From Hermatobates lingyangjiaoensis (lineage: Eukaryota; Arthropoda; Insecta; Hemiptera; Hermatobatidae), in NCBI GenBank assembly GCA_026182355.1, contig JAPFBL010000003.1, forward strand, positions 2,049,001 to 2,113,000: a stretch of 64,000 bases of DNA. Reading direction: 5' to 3'. This document shows positions 51,451 through 62,770 of this stretch, one piece after another. Within the stretch, counting starts at the first letter, position 1. Every line of letters starts with the position of its first letter. Both the position numbers and the translations under genes were made by a program. The notes beneath the pieces are model-generated. The model worked only from the letters and a program-made list of their open reading frames with translations, ran no database searches and was not told where the DNA came from.

Positions 51451-53515
51451 AAAAATCTGGAGTGGCCTACACTCAACTTTACTATAAGTAACTTAATATC
51501 AAATTTCTTGAGTATATAATATATAACGTCTCATTTAAGCATAATGTAAACATCAAAATGGGATACGATTATTAGTCTTTCATTCCTGAGGTAGTACAGA
51601 TAGTGATTGAAGGACATATCAATATATAAGCTTATTTTTGTACATCACACTGCTGATGCAAATAATTTCATTAGTATAACTACAGCAGTAATAACATTTT
51701 TGAAAAACCAAAGTGAACATTTCTTGATACGAAATATTCTCCTACAAGAGAACATGGCTTTTGTTCAAATAGCCAGTGGATTTCTTACATCGTTTACTTG
51801 ACATCCTTCTACACTGAATATTAAAGTAAAATTTTCAAATTTAAAACAGGAAAATACCCTTTTTTTCTCTGAAAAACATCATAAACATCGAAGAAAAAAT
51901 GTTGTTTTAAGATGATTTATAATTATAGATGTACGATAATTACGTTTGTTAATCTGTAAACGAAAGATTTCAATTTTGAATTACCTTTTACATTTTTGGT
52001 TTTTATAGTATTATTACACTGGGAATTTTATGGCTTCTTAGTATTTAATAAGATCATTTTCCTTCCTCTTTGTCAAATAACATATATACGATTTTTTTCT
52101 GAGTAAGTGTTATCCTTTTCCTGCCTCCTGTACTGTGTTATAAGTTTGCTATGAATGTATATTGAGAAATAATATATTAGTAATTAGCCAGATTACATAC
52201 TCAAATCGAAGTCAAAGCCAGCTATTCAATATAATTTAAATCTTTTATAGTTGTTAGCTTCTAATTTTAGAAAATAATAAATATGAACTATTAGACTAGA
52301 ATTGTAAAAAAAAAACTGGATATTTCTCAACAAACATAAGTCCTGTTTTTTGAGGAAAGAGTCATTCATCACATTTAAATAGCTTGGAAAGGTACTACAT
52401 TCACAATGATAACGTAATTGTAACTGATATTAAGTTTTGCTCAAGACTGAAATATATAGATTTATTAAAGCATTTTATGAGACAAATCCATCATACCATG
52501 GAAGACAAAGGCAATTTATTTATGTTAATTGGCGGTGATTTTTTTACATGTAACAATATTATTTCTCTTACATCTCATATAAGTCAATAAACTATTTTAT
52601 TGTTCCTTTATAAATATCAATTTTATCTCAGTGGATTCGCTCAAAAAATTTCGAAAATTTACATTGTCAATGTAAACAATGTAAAAAAAATATAAAAAAT
52701 TCGACAAGTATAGCAGGTGATCTCTTAGTCTAGGATAAACAAACAGTTTTTATAGCGTTATTGCTCTTTCCCGTAATTAAAACTACATGATTTTTTTTTA
52801 TCAATTGCTATTTTTTAGTTTCATTTTTGGTCAAATTTTCATTATTTTTTAATGAGCTGTTTAGCATCAAAAAATCATTTTCTGAAAACAGAAATCCTAC
52901 TGTAACGCCCCTTTAGCGAATGTAATTTTGAAAACAAATATCTGAACTCATTCTCCACATAATGTTCTATTTTTAGGCAGAGTTTCATTTTGATCCGTCA
53001 AACAGTATGGCTTGTATCGCTCTCACAAGGTTTGAGATTGAATTATAAGTCAAAATTTTTACATTTTATTGAAAAAAAAAATATTTCCCGTTGTTTTAAA
53101 ATTCTGAATATATTTTTCGTTTGTTGCATTTGTAACCTCAAAGATACTGTCAAAATTTCAAAACTCTAAGGTTATCAGTTTAGGAGAAATAAATGTTTTC
53201 TAAAAAACGGTTTTTGGCAAAAAAAGTGACTTTCCCATCATGCATAATTCTTCCCAAACAATAGGGATCTTCTTCTCTATGAGGCCCAATTTTCTGTAAA
53301 ATATCAACTTGATCCATCAAAGATTCTGGACCGTAGCGTGGTAACAAGCAAGCTAACACACACACTCACCCACCCACCCACCCACATACACACAGACATC
53401 ATCGAAAAAACTTCATAAAACGACTTCTGGGACCTCAAAACATGTAATTCCGTCAAAATCTCGAGATCGAATTTTTTCACGATCACTATATTTTACTTAT
53501 AGTAAAGTAAAAATA
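51451..53515 (-). mobile_element. Family A repeat, long form, copy 4
   Basis: It is the reverse complement of copy 3, with the extra segment at roughly 52122-52553. Two short + strand frames are open here (51607-51801 and 52384-52590), and part of each is also readable in other copies. It lies in intron 5 of the candidate Cys-rich gene. Confidence 0.85.
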
Positions 53516-53526
53516 ATGTTATTAAC

Positions 53527-53560
53527 AACGCGTTTCGAACACGTAGTGTTCTTCCTCAGG
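53527..53560 (-). ncRNA. Hammerhead-ribozyme-like motif beside Family A
   Basis: On the minus strand: CTGAGGA, one A, stem II GAACAC/GTGTTC with loop TAC, then GAAAC and GCGTT. The core is that of the 37539 motif. It starts 12 bases beyond the end of Family A copy 4. Confidence 0.45.
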
Positions 53561-53800
53561 CATTAACTAAAAAAATACAATGACACCAGAGAGTTATCTA
53601 TAGTACAAAGTAAATATAGTAAATAAAGTAAATAAATAAATAAATAAATAAATAGTAAAGTAAATAAAAATAAAATAAAATAAGGAAGAGACCACGAACC
53701 TAAGGGTGAGTGTCTGTGGTACAACTGACTGGGAATAGGATGGACGTGGGTGAGGGTATGGGTACATCTGTCGCATATTAGAAGGCAGGTACATTTTATT

Positions 53801-53875
53801 GTTATTTTTTTCTCCTAAAGGTTAGGTTGAGCAAATGTAAAGGCTCAGTCTAACCTTTAGGGGGAAAAAAATAAC
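53801..53875. repeat. Short foldback repeat
   Basis: CTCCTAAAGGTTAGGTTGAG pairs with CTCAGTCTAACCTTTAGGGG around a spacer of about 10 bases. It follows a (AAAT)n-like tract at about 53620-53680. Confidence 0.65.
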
Positions 53876-55487
53876 ATAACATAATTTTACCCTACAATGA
53901 ATTGTTATATGTAGATATTACGAGGCCACATTGGCTGAAGTATAGTATTTCTCCCTTAAGAGGTGCTACTGGTTCAAGAGGTACTGGCTAAGGGTAGAGA
54001 CTGTCTTGGAAAGGGTCACTGAGAGGATTTTGTATATTCCATCAAGTAAGAAGTGAGGAAAAGGAGTCGTTCGAATGATCAGAATGAATGGAAACGCTTG
54101 TAGAGATATTGTCAGAATATCCTTCAACCAAAAACTTACAATAGTATTTGAATCTAAACAAAGTATTAGTTAATTATTCGAAATAAAAATCATTTCTTCT
54201 TTTTATAAATATTTGTAATTGTAAAATTTTTTCTTTTCTGTAAAATTACATGAAAATCATTTGTTATGACCACCAGGAACCAAGTAACTCTTACACTGAA
54301 GTAGCAAATGCTTTCCAAACACACATTAGCTTTGTTACAGACAACGCGTCATCGTCGCCAAACTTTTCTTACCAATAAAGAAATATTTTAGTTTATTTTT
54401 ACATTTTAATAATTATTTATTTAAAAATATAAGTGTCATAGTATTTCATTTAGATCTTCTATTGCATGACTATATATTATTGTTGTTACTTTGTTTAGGA
54501 GAGCTCCTGCGTTTGACTGTTTGGGACCAGGAACTTATTGGTAACTACTAAAATTTGAACTCTTTAGATATTGTGTTTAAATTAGACCAACCCTTGACTC
54601 ATGGGGTCAACCATAAGATCTTATGTTTACCAACATAAGATGTTTCATTTCCAGTTTTAATAATTTGTATTTATATCATTTGTTTCTCACCATGATTTCA
54701 AAATATTTGAGTAAATCAAATTGAGGAAATGATCTAAAATCAACACGATAAGGTAATGTGCTCCCCAATTTATATAAGTACTAAACAACAAATGTGTCAC
54801 ACTATCTGCCCAGGTATAGAAGTTTTGAGTGTGTAAGACTGAGTATTGAAAATACTTTAAATTAATTTAAAAAAATTAAATTAACTTAACAAATAAGATG
54901 TTGAAGAAAAAATACCTTTATAATTTTTCATGCAATCCAAATCTGTTTATACTTTTCTAAAATGGAGAACAAAATAAAAAAATCTACTTTCTGATTTTTA
55001 TAGATTCATACATTTTGAGGCTTCAAGAGGCCATTTTTAAAGTTATTCCAAGGATTTGCATGCACGTGTGTTATGGGTGTCAAAAAGTTTCGAAATACGC
55101 TATAAGTCACACCATCTTACTGATCAATTTGATGATATGTTAAAAATTAATCCTCACAGTGTAAATGAGACACAGTGTTTGGGTCTTATTGAAGCTCCTG
55201 TAAATACAACTTTATTACTCATTATACCATTTTTTTTGTCCTCAACTATTAGCTGCACAGAGTTTGGATTACCATTTAGTATAAAAAAGTGTAAAAATAA
55301 AGGAAACAAAAATCATATTTTTGATGGCAGGTAAAAGATCATTATAAGTAAAAATTTCTAACCACCTCTAACCTAAGATTAAATCTGAAAACTTTGAACA
55401 TGATCTTGTTCACACACTGTTTTTGACGGGTTATAACGAAATTAAACTATGAACAAATCGTTCATAGCCTAATAAGGCTGAAGTATC

Positions 55488-56636
55488 GTTTTTGCAGAGG
55501 ACGTTAAGCCTGTTTTGATTTTTTCATATATCTAAGCCTTTCGGCCATACCATGACAAAGCAGAATAGGTTGATGTTTTTTAACGTGGAGCCCTTTCACC
55601 ATGTCTCAAGACAACGTGAAGTTTTCGTGAAGTGGACTCGTGGATATGGGCTTCTAAGACTTACATCAACAAAAGCTATAAACATAATCCTGTTAGTCTC
55701 TATAAGACTGATGGTTACTTGATAGAAGAGATCATCAAAAATTTCAGATGAAAAATGAAAAGGGAAAAGCAAAAGTAACAGTTAATTGGGAATTGAGATA
55801 TAAGAAAGAATAGATATATACGAGAAAGAGTGAGAGATTACAAGAAAGGGTATAGTTGGAGAAGGAAAGAGAAGCGTACAGACGCTAACATCATTGCGAC
55901 AGGCCAGGGAACCTAAGTCCGTCACAGCCAGTCACAGCTAGCACCGTCCGAATAAACATTAAGCATGATATGCAGACAAAGTTGCTGGATTTCACTGAGG
56001 GGCGAAAAAGTTTTTAAAAAGACAGGCGCAAGCTGGAAGAAGAAAAGAGGAGTTTGAGATCCAGCTCTCAAACCATCGCACGACGAACTTTCCATCTGTG
56101 GACACCACCCAATGGTCTAGAACGCCAAGGCAATAGCTAGAGCCGCAGGTGTTCCACCACAGTGAGAAAGAAGTCTTGACGTTGAGGCCGGAAGAACGGG
56201 TAATCCTCTAGAGCGCGCCGAACAGACCTACCACCTGTGGACCTCGTCCAAGGACAAGGAATCCTCTTATTCGGAAGAGAAGTCTTGAATAAGACAGACG
56301 TTAGCCACATCTAACTAAAAAGGATTGACTGTCATACAAGCGAGCTCGCGAACGTGCGGACTTTCCATCCTCTGACAGCGACTCAGCCTAACCTTCTGTC
56401 CAGTTGTGCCTTTCTTAGTTCACGCCATGAGGGAACAACCACCTAGGCGTGTTAGCCCCCCCACCACGACAAGGTGAAGGCACATCGGGGGGGGGAGAGG
56501 ACGTTAAGCCGTCTGTCCCAAGCATGTCCGGGATGTAAATGTAGTAGAATGTTTATTGAATGTGTGGTATCACAAAGATCCAATGCTCAGCTTATCTGTG
56601 TTCTCGCGTGGGACTACCACTGCAACCTAACCTAAT
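55488..56636 (+). mobile_element. tRNA-headed SINE, 5'-truncated third copy, split by Repeat B
   Basis: Only about 23 bases of body remain before the insertion (up to 55510). The rest (56496-56636) runs through GGACGTTAAGCCGTC and TGTGTGGTATCACAAAG to CACTGCAACCTAACC. The tRNA head is missing. The break is a clean 15-bp duplication. Confidence 0.75.
55511..56495 (-). mobile_element. Repeat B copy 2: 985-bp non-LTR-like insertion with 15-bp target duplication
   Basis: AGAGGACGTTAAGCC is present at 55496-55510 and again at 56496-56510, exactly 1,000 bases apart, marking the element ends. Read on the minus strand it begins with a run of nine C, then GATGTGCCTTCACCTTG, and ends in an A-rich tail (GAAAAAATCAAAACA). 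A long target duplication and an A-rich 3' end are what target-primed reverse transcription produces. No reverse transcriptase is encoded, so it is a truncated or non-autonomous retroelement. A shorter copy is at 7926-8296. Confidence 0.72.
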
Positions 56637-58158
56637 AGTGAACTACAGTTGGACTAAAGGTTGTTGGATCTGTTTGCATTACCTTAGTTTATTTTTTTAT
56701 CAGAATCTAACTAGACAAAGTTAATCTTGATTTTTAAAAAAAAAATTGAGAATTGCTTAAAATAAATAAATCTGATGTCTAAAGTGTGTCAAATAATTAT
56801 AACCTATACTTAAATAGTGGAAGTATAAATTTTACTGTCCTATTCGCGATGTATGTTCTTTGGACAGAAAAAATCATACCGTTATTTTTCGGTTTCGTAC
56901 CAATTTGGTTATATATTAGTCAAATAATTATAAAGATATAAGAGATATGTAGTCAAAAGTTGGAAATGTAAGTGTTCTAAGCATGATATTTTCTACGTAT
57001 AATTAAGGCAAAAAATAAAATATATTTTTTGAACTAATACGTATAAAAGGGTATTTTTTCGCATATTAACAAACACAAACATTTCTTTTGTTGGCTCTAC
57101 AAAGAAAAGTGATAACGGAAAACATATATATATTGTGATTTTTACTAATTCACATGTGTAAAAATCTGAGTCACTGAGCCCATTTTTGATTACAATTGAC
57201 ATCCTGTAACTACATGGATGCACATTAATAATTCTGCAGACAATGCCTAAAGAGAATCGTTTAACTATTCCTAATATATTTTTACAGACCCTATTTTATT
57301 TTGGGTAATATTGAAGCATGAATAATTTCTTTATGGAAGTTAAAGCCAAAATTAGTACTAATTTTTTTAAGGTAATTCTTCAAAGCTTAAATTTCGTATT
57401 AAATTTCGCTTAAATGTATGAATTTGAATATACTTGTTAATAATCCCATGAATTTGCGATATTGAAAATGGTTAGCTACTACGTTCCACCTGTATTAACG
57501 CTATATGTATGGCCCATTTGTCTTTAATAGTAACACTGAATAAACAACAGTGATTAAAAAAAACGGTATACAAGAGTTATTGGTTTTTTTAAATAGCAAT
57601 CTTCATTAAGTCATACTCCATCCGACAAAAACGCTTTATAAAAGCCGCATATCTTTTAATGACATCTTTATGGAATTATTTTAGAAGAAATGAACCATCA
57701 CCTGTCCAGAGAGTTGAAGTGTAGATTACAATATTCGCAATAATTTACTTTATAATGAGATTCGCAATGATGATAAACGGAATATAAATTTCATATTTAA
57801 TAAATGAAATTTTACGCTAAAATAGTTGTTTTACATAAACTTATAAATACATACATTAAACCATACTGCTTTATATAAAATGTGATAATATCAAATACTT
57901 AATTCAAACATGAAATTCTGAATTCTTTTATATATAGAATATAATTCATAAAAAAATAATTATTTTTAAGAATTTATTTATTATTTAGAATAATAATTAT
58001 TATAGCATTTTTGCATCACTGCTACTATATTTTATCATAACCTTCCAGGAACCTCCTTTTTGCCGATAAGGTTTTGTTTAAGTGAACATTGGGCTGGACG
58101 TTGTTTAATTAGAACTTTGTGGCCTTTTGAGAAATTTATACCTTTTTTAATTTTTTCA
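56637..58158. other. AT-rich stretch and probable 5' region of RABGGTB
   Basis: No gene seen. The last 120 bases are slightly GC-richer and probably hold the 5' leader, but no TATA box or initiator can be picked out from the AT-rich background. Confidence 0.4.
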
Positions 58159-59154
58159 ATGGCAAATCTTCTTAAGGATGTTGTTTTGGATGAGGATATG
58201 CCTAAAATATTGCTCAAGGAAAAACATTTAGAATTCCTTCTTCATTACGGGAAAGATCCTGATGATTACGAATATTGCATGTCTGAATACTTGCGAATGT
58301 CTGGTATGTATTGGGTACTGACTGCTGTTGCACTTTTAGGCGACCTTAAATCCGTAGAAAAACAAGATTTTATGGACATAATTGCAAAATGTGTACATGA
58401 AGAAAGTGGTGGGATTAGTGCTGCAGAAGGTCATGATCCTCACATATTGTACACCTTGAGTGCTGTACAGATAGCATGTATTCTTGATTCTGCAGAAGAG
58501 CTCCCAGTTGAAGGGATTGTGAAGTTTGTGAGTGGACTTCAACAAGTGGATGGAAGTTTTATTGGTGATAAGTGGGGTGAAGTGGATACACGATTTTCTT
58601 TTTGTGCTGTTGCTTGTTTGTCTTTATTGGGAAGGTTAGATGCAATAAACGTTGATAAGGCGACTGAATTCGTAATGAAATGCCAAAATTTTGATGGAGG
58701 TTTTGGTTCAAAGCCAGATGCAGAAAGTCATGCTGGATTGACGTATTGTTGTGTTGGTTTCCTGTCAGTACTGAATGAACTCTACCGTATCGACAGGGAT
58801 TTATTGGGTTGGTGGTTATGCGAACGACAGCTACCTTCAGGTGGCCTAAACGGCCGCCCTGAAAAGTTACCTGATGTGTGTTACTCTTGGTGGGTATTGG
58901 CATCTTTGACAATGCTTGGTCGAGCACATTGGATAAGCAAACCAGATCTTGTCAAGTATATTTTGGCCAGTCAAGATAGTGAAAGTGGAGGATTTAGTGA
59001 TAGACCTGGAGATGTTCCTGACCCATTCCATACTCTGTTTGGATTAGCAGCCTTGAGTCTTCTGGGTGAATCAGATCTCATTCAGGTCAACCCCACATAC
59101 TGTATGCCACAGTTTGTCATAGATAAATTTGCAAATCCTATGATTCTGAAGTAA
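58159..59154 (+). CDS. RABGGTB: Rab geranylgeranyltransferase (GGTase-II) beta subunit, single exon
   Basis: The product is the catalytic beta subunit of cytosolic Rab geranylgeranyltransferase, which with the alpha subunit and Rab escort protein attaches geranylgeranyl groups to C-terminal cysteines of Rab GTPases. The 331-residue frame equals the length of the human protein. Family signatures are visible: [14 protein letters not shown] at about 36-49, GGIS and GHDPH at 84-95, DTRFSFCA at 143-150, GGFG at 180-183, [16 protein letters not shown] at 221-236 and DPFHTLFG at 288-295. The zinc ligands Asp239, Cys241 (in LPDVCYSWW) and His291 are all present. I start at the ATG at 58159 because MANLLKDV aligns with the family N-terminus; the frame stays open to an ATG at 58060, but those 33 residues are not conserved. 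There are no introns, stops or frameshifts and no clear poly-A tail. It lies inside an intron of the candidate Cys-rich gene, on the same strand. Identity is near certain; parental gene versus intact retrogene is open. Confidence 0.96.
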   Translation: MANLLKDVVLDEDMPKILLKEKHLEFLLHYGKDPDDYEYCMSEYLRMSGMYWVLTAVALLGDLKSVEKQDFMDIIAKCVHEESGGISAAEGHDPHILYTLSAVQIACILDSAEELPVEGIVKFVSGLQQVDGSFIGDKWGEVDTRFSFCAVACLSLLGRLDAINVDKATEFVMKCQNFDGGFGSKPDAESHAGLTYCCVGFLSVLNELYRIDRDLLGWWLCERQLPSGGLNGRPEKLPDVCYSWWVLASLTMLGRAHWISKPDLVKYILASQDSESGGFSDRPGDVPDPFHTLFGLAALSLLGESDLIQVNPTYCMPQFVIDKFANPMILK

Positions 59155-59713
59155 TTACAGTTGCATCATAACATTAATTTATTCAAATCCTACTTATGTA
59201 TTAGATTTTATTTTTGTTTGCTGCTTGGGATTATTAACCATGTTGGTTAATATCTTAATAGAAGGACATAATTGTGACGTACTAGTGACATATATGCTCA
59301 TCATATCTTTTACAGGTGTTGTATTATATATGTATATTATATATATAAAACAAGATTTCACCATAAACACATGAAATAGAAATCAATGTCAAAATCACAG
59401 TAAGAATTCAGAAATGGGACTAAGAACTTTTGACCAAAGCAACTGATATCGTGGGAATATTTCTTGAACACTGAGTTCTACAAAGACCAATTGCTATGCT
59501 CGAAAGATCTTAGTCTCATTTCTGAATTCATACTGTTATTTGGGGATTGGTATATATATTTTGCTGGTGCTAATTCTTGGTGATATTCTCGCGTAGTGTT
59601 CTGTCTTATTCAATTATAAATAGGAAGATATTGTTTCACATACATACATTTACTTCAAAACTGTTTTTATTAAATGCTATGGGCTAATTTCCAATGAAAT
59701 TGATCATAAATAG

Positions 59714-59719
59714 AATAAA
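59714..59719 (+). promoter_or_regulatory. Candidate polyadenylation signal for RABGGTB
   Basis: This AATAAA is the first perfect copy downstream of the RABGGTB stop codon, about 560 bases away. A hammerhead-family repeat (about 59340-59530) lies between them and would fall in the 3' UTR. Another AATAAA is at 60136-60141. In DNA this AT-rich the motif also arises by chance. Confidence 0.25.
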
Positions 59720-60499
59720 TAATTTATTAGCTTTGATTGTACTTTAAAAGTTCACTATTTATTTTAAGTTGTAATGTTACCATGATATTGTTCAATAACG
59801 CATTCCTTTGGTTCTTTATTTTATGTATTACAATTGTATTGTTATAATGAAGTTTTTATTTAGTACAATGCACTCTTGCCCTTTTTAGGGTTTTTTAAAC
59901 AATGTTTTCTTTCATTGAAAGTAATTTTATTTATTTCAAGTAGAATTATTTTTGATAAATGTTATCATGAAAGTATTTAAGTTATCTTACTCAAAGACCA
60001 AGATAAATAATATAAAAATGTAACACCAATCAATTTTATTGAATATATAATATTCAAATCCTTCTAGGTTTGAATACCATGTAAAATAAGTACACATTTT
60101 ATAGTAATTATTTTTTAAAATATTTTTATATATTTAATAAAAGTGTAAATATTTAGATGTGCTTACCTTGTAATCAGACAATTTCTTTCAAAATTTTAAT
60201 TACCTTTGAAAATAAACAATTTTCAAAATCGTTGTATGTTATATATCAAATCTACATTGATTCTTATATACATTCGTATACAAGAAATATTAATTTAAAA
60301 TAATTATGCTAGTTAGAGGTATTTTTTTTATTTTCTCTCCTTCATACCGAATTTTAATTTTAGAGATTAGAATTAGCTTTCAAAACTGATTAAATCCGGA
60401 TGCCTCTGAAAAATACTAATTTTTTCTTAAGTTTATCTTTATTTGTACATTCAATTAAATAAATTTCTATAGTTCATTTCTTTCTGATTATTTTTGTAG

Positions 60500-60600
60500 C
60501 TGCCCTGCAAACATTGATAATTGTTTTTGTGATATTGAAATAACCCCAACTGGGAAGAAAGTTAGACGATTTATAAACTTGGACACTCACCTTCATTTCG
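60500..60600 (+). CDS. Candidate exon 6 of the Cys-rich gene
   Basis: This is a textbook internal exon: T-rich tract with TTTTTGTAG acceptor and GTAAGTAA donor. One base completes a Thr codon with exon 5, then 33 codons and one base follow. The product has three cysteines near the start (CPANIDNCFCD) followed by EITPTGKKVRRFINLD. Only this frame is open. It lies about 1.3 kb downstream of the RABGGTB stop but is out of place for that protein, which is already complete. The laminin-G-like look of its end is discussed among the rejected ideas. Confidence 0.5.
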
Positions 60601-61582
60601 GTAAGTAATGACATAATTTTGTTTCATGTTTCGACACACCAATTATGACTTCTACTATAAATGACTACCAAAGGTGGTGACACTTTTCTGTTAAATAATT
60701 TTAGTCAATGTAAAAAATGACCCTAATGTTTTTTTTATATAATTTAGAGTTGTTTTAATCTTTACCCCCATAAGGAACACATTTTAAATCCTCTTTTTTA
60801 CTCATTTTAATCGTTTGGAAAATACTAATACCGACGTGCAAATTACAAACTTTACTAAAAAGGCTTTTGTAGAGGTGCCCGTATTCCTCTATGCTTTCAG
60901 TTTTTAATCATGATAAGTGTATGAATTTTATGTTCTGTTGAGGAAACAGGTTTCCTAAAAACATATAAAATTAAAACATCTCAATCAAAGATCTCCATGT
61001 TTGTATTGTTATTAATAAATAACGACAACTCAATGAAAACAATCTGTGAAGCCCAATTGACTGAGAGGCACACGTATCCTCTTTGATTTGGCGCACATGC
61101 CAATTTCTACGTGAGAGAAAAAAGGAAAAAACCAATGAAATAAATAAAGTCTAATATGAAAAACAAGGAACAAGAATAATATATGAAAGGTCTAAACATA
61201 TTTGTTTTGCGGATATGTTGATCATAAGGGAATACATTTATACTACAGGGTTTAATTATAAATTTCAGTTTTCTGAATAGTTAGAACGATCTAAGTTTGG
61301 CTAGTATAGTGACTGCAGAAACCTCCCCGTACTGAAAAAAGCTTGTGAGAACCTATTGAAAAACTTATTTCTTAGTTATTTTTCGACTCGGCCACTCGAT
61401 CAATCCAGGTTTCTCTACAAAAGAAATTAGTGCTTACATTCACACCTAGTTGTGGTTTACCTTCCTTTGGGAAATGCTAATAGCGTTTGATAGACTTTCA
61501 AAGTGAAAGTAAAACCCATAAAATTATCAGCCACTAATTCATTACTGAATTCTGTCTCATCAGATGAATGCCGTGATTTCAG

Positions 61583-61650
61583 AGGTAGACTCTTCCATTG
61601 ACTGCCTTTTCAGTAATGAATATGATTTCTCAATGAATCAGTTTAATTAA
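61583..61650 (+). CDS. Possible terminal exon of the Cys-rich gene (weak)
   Basis: After a GTGATTTCAG acceptor, two bases complete a Glu codon with exon 6 and 21 more codons run to a TAA. The phase fits, but the stretch is AT-rich, short and has only one cysteine. A chance fit is quite likely, and the true next exon may lie beyond the window. Confidence 0.13.
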
Positions 61651-62676
61651 TTTATTAAATGAAAAAAATAAGTAATACATGAATTAAATATCTTTATTTT
61701 GTGCAAAACGTTCAGAACATACTTCCTGTTTACACAATTGGCCATATATTTTTGAAGAGATATTACTAGGGAAGAGGCAATAAGGATGTATTACACATCT
61801 GCTGTGGAAACACTTAACCATCAGGAAGTGTTATATTCACTGTTTCTATGGTGATTAACTGCTTTGCATTATTGCAGAAAGCATAACATATTTTCTGTAC
61901 AGCCACAGCTTAAGTCAAACTTTCACACGGACATAGAACATGAGCAAAGTGTTTTTACTAGGCACATGTTTTAATAATGTGCCTAGAACGATGATTGGAG
62001 TAAACGATTATAAATGATTGGAGTAAACAGGTTATTTCCGCCTGACAAGTTAAGACGTGTCGCAAATCAGAAATTCCTGAATTAGGAAATTAATTTGCGA
62101 GGACTGGATCTGTCCTTTAAGTGGAGAGTACTAGATTCAAAGATCAGATGAAAGTATCGAAAATATTCTAAAAAAGTTTGAATAAACACCGCAATTATTA
62201 ATTCAGATAACCCATATCTTAAGAAAACCGCACAACTTCCTAAAATTGACAGATTATTCAGGAAAACACTATATAATAATATTAAAACTTTCCAAAAAGA
62301 CCGTTATGTTAGAAAAGTCATTATACTCTTGAGGCTTATAGTCAATATAATAAGAAACTTAGGACATTAATTTCCGTTATCGAAGTATTAGTAATCCTAC
62401 GGGTTACTCAACCATTGCTGGAACTTACCATCGGTTGGTAATAAATAACGACAGTTATCTATTGTTGATGTAACTGCATTAACAAACCTTGTAAACAAGT
62501 AGAGTTCAGAAATGCAAACAGTACCACCAACTCTCTTATACGTTAAAATTTAAATCATACCCGCAATAAAAATTGCTACTTGAGCCATGTCTGCTATAAC
62601 GTATTATATATATGTATATATATATTATATATATATAACAATTAAAAGAAACGGTCCAGCAGACTTTTTTAAATAA

Positions 62677-62770
62677 AATAAATTCAAAACGAAGGAAACA
62701 CACAGACATAACTCACATCGAAATATCAATGTGAGTTATGTCTGTGTGTTTCCTTCGTTTTGAATTTATT
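62677..62770. repeat. Perfect foldback between TA microsatellites
   Basis: The left arm AATAAATTCAAAACGAAGGA and onward pairs over about 40 bp with the right arm ending TCCTTCGTTTTGAATTTATT. TA-rich tracts lie at about 62605-62638 and 62769-62791. Confidence 0.75.

Larger units (their letters stand above)
23609..60600 (+). other. Gene model: large-intron gene for an unrecognised cysteine-rich protein
   Basis: Six exon candidates chain in phase: exon 1 ends with two bases of a codon and exon 2 opens with the third; exon 2 ends on a codon boundary and exon 3 opens on one; exon 3 ends with one base and exon 4 supplies two; exons 4 and 5 meet on a boundary; exon 5 ends with two bases and exon 6 supplies the third. 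Exon 6 ends with one base, so the gene probably continues. Introns are about 8.3, 4.5, 6.5, 6.6 and 10.2 kb. The joined product of about 271 residues has a charged start, a Pro/Thr-rich stretch and about 18 cysteines after residue 75, many in CxC or CxxxxC spacing, which suggests a disulphide-rich secreted or extracellular protein. I recognise no family. A WSEWSP motif in exon 5 recalls thrombospondin type 1 repeats, but the rest of that domain is not evident. The upstream end is uncertain. Confidence 0.45.

Noticed and set aside
58336..58927. Two minus-strand frames of 69 and 122 codons
   Set aside because: They are shadows of the RABGGTB coding strand.
60500..60600. Reading exon 6 as part of a laminin-G domain, because its end (FINLDTHLHF) resembles the LxLxxxLxxGG region
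   Set aside because: The exons that join it in phase show no laminin-G sequence before it, and the pattern is short.
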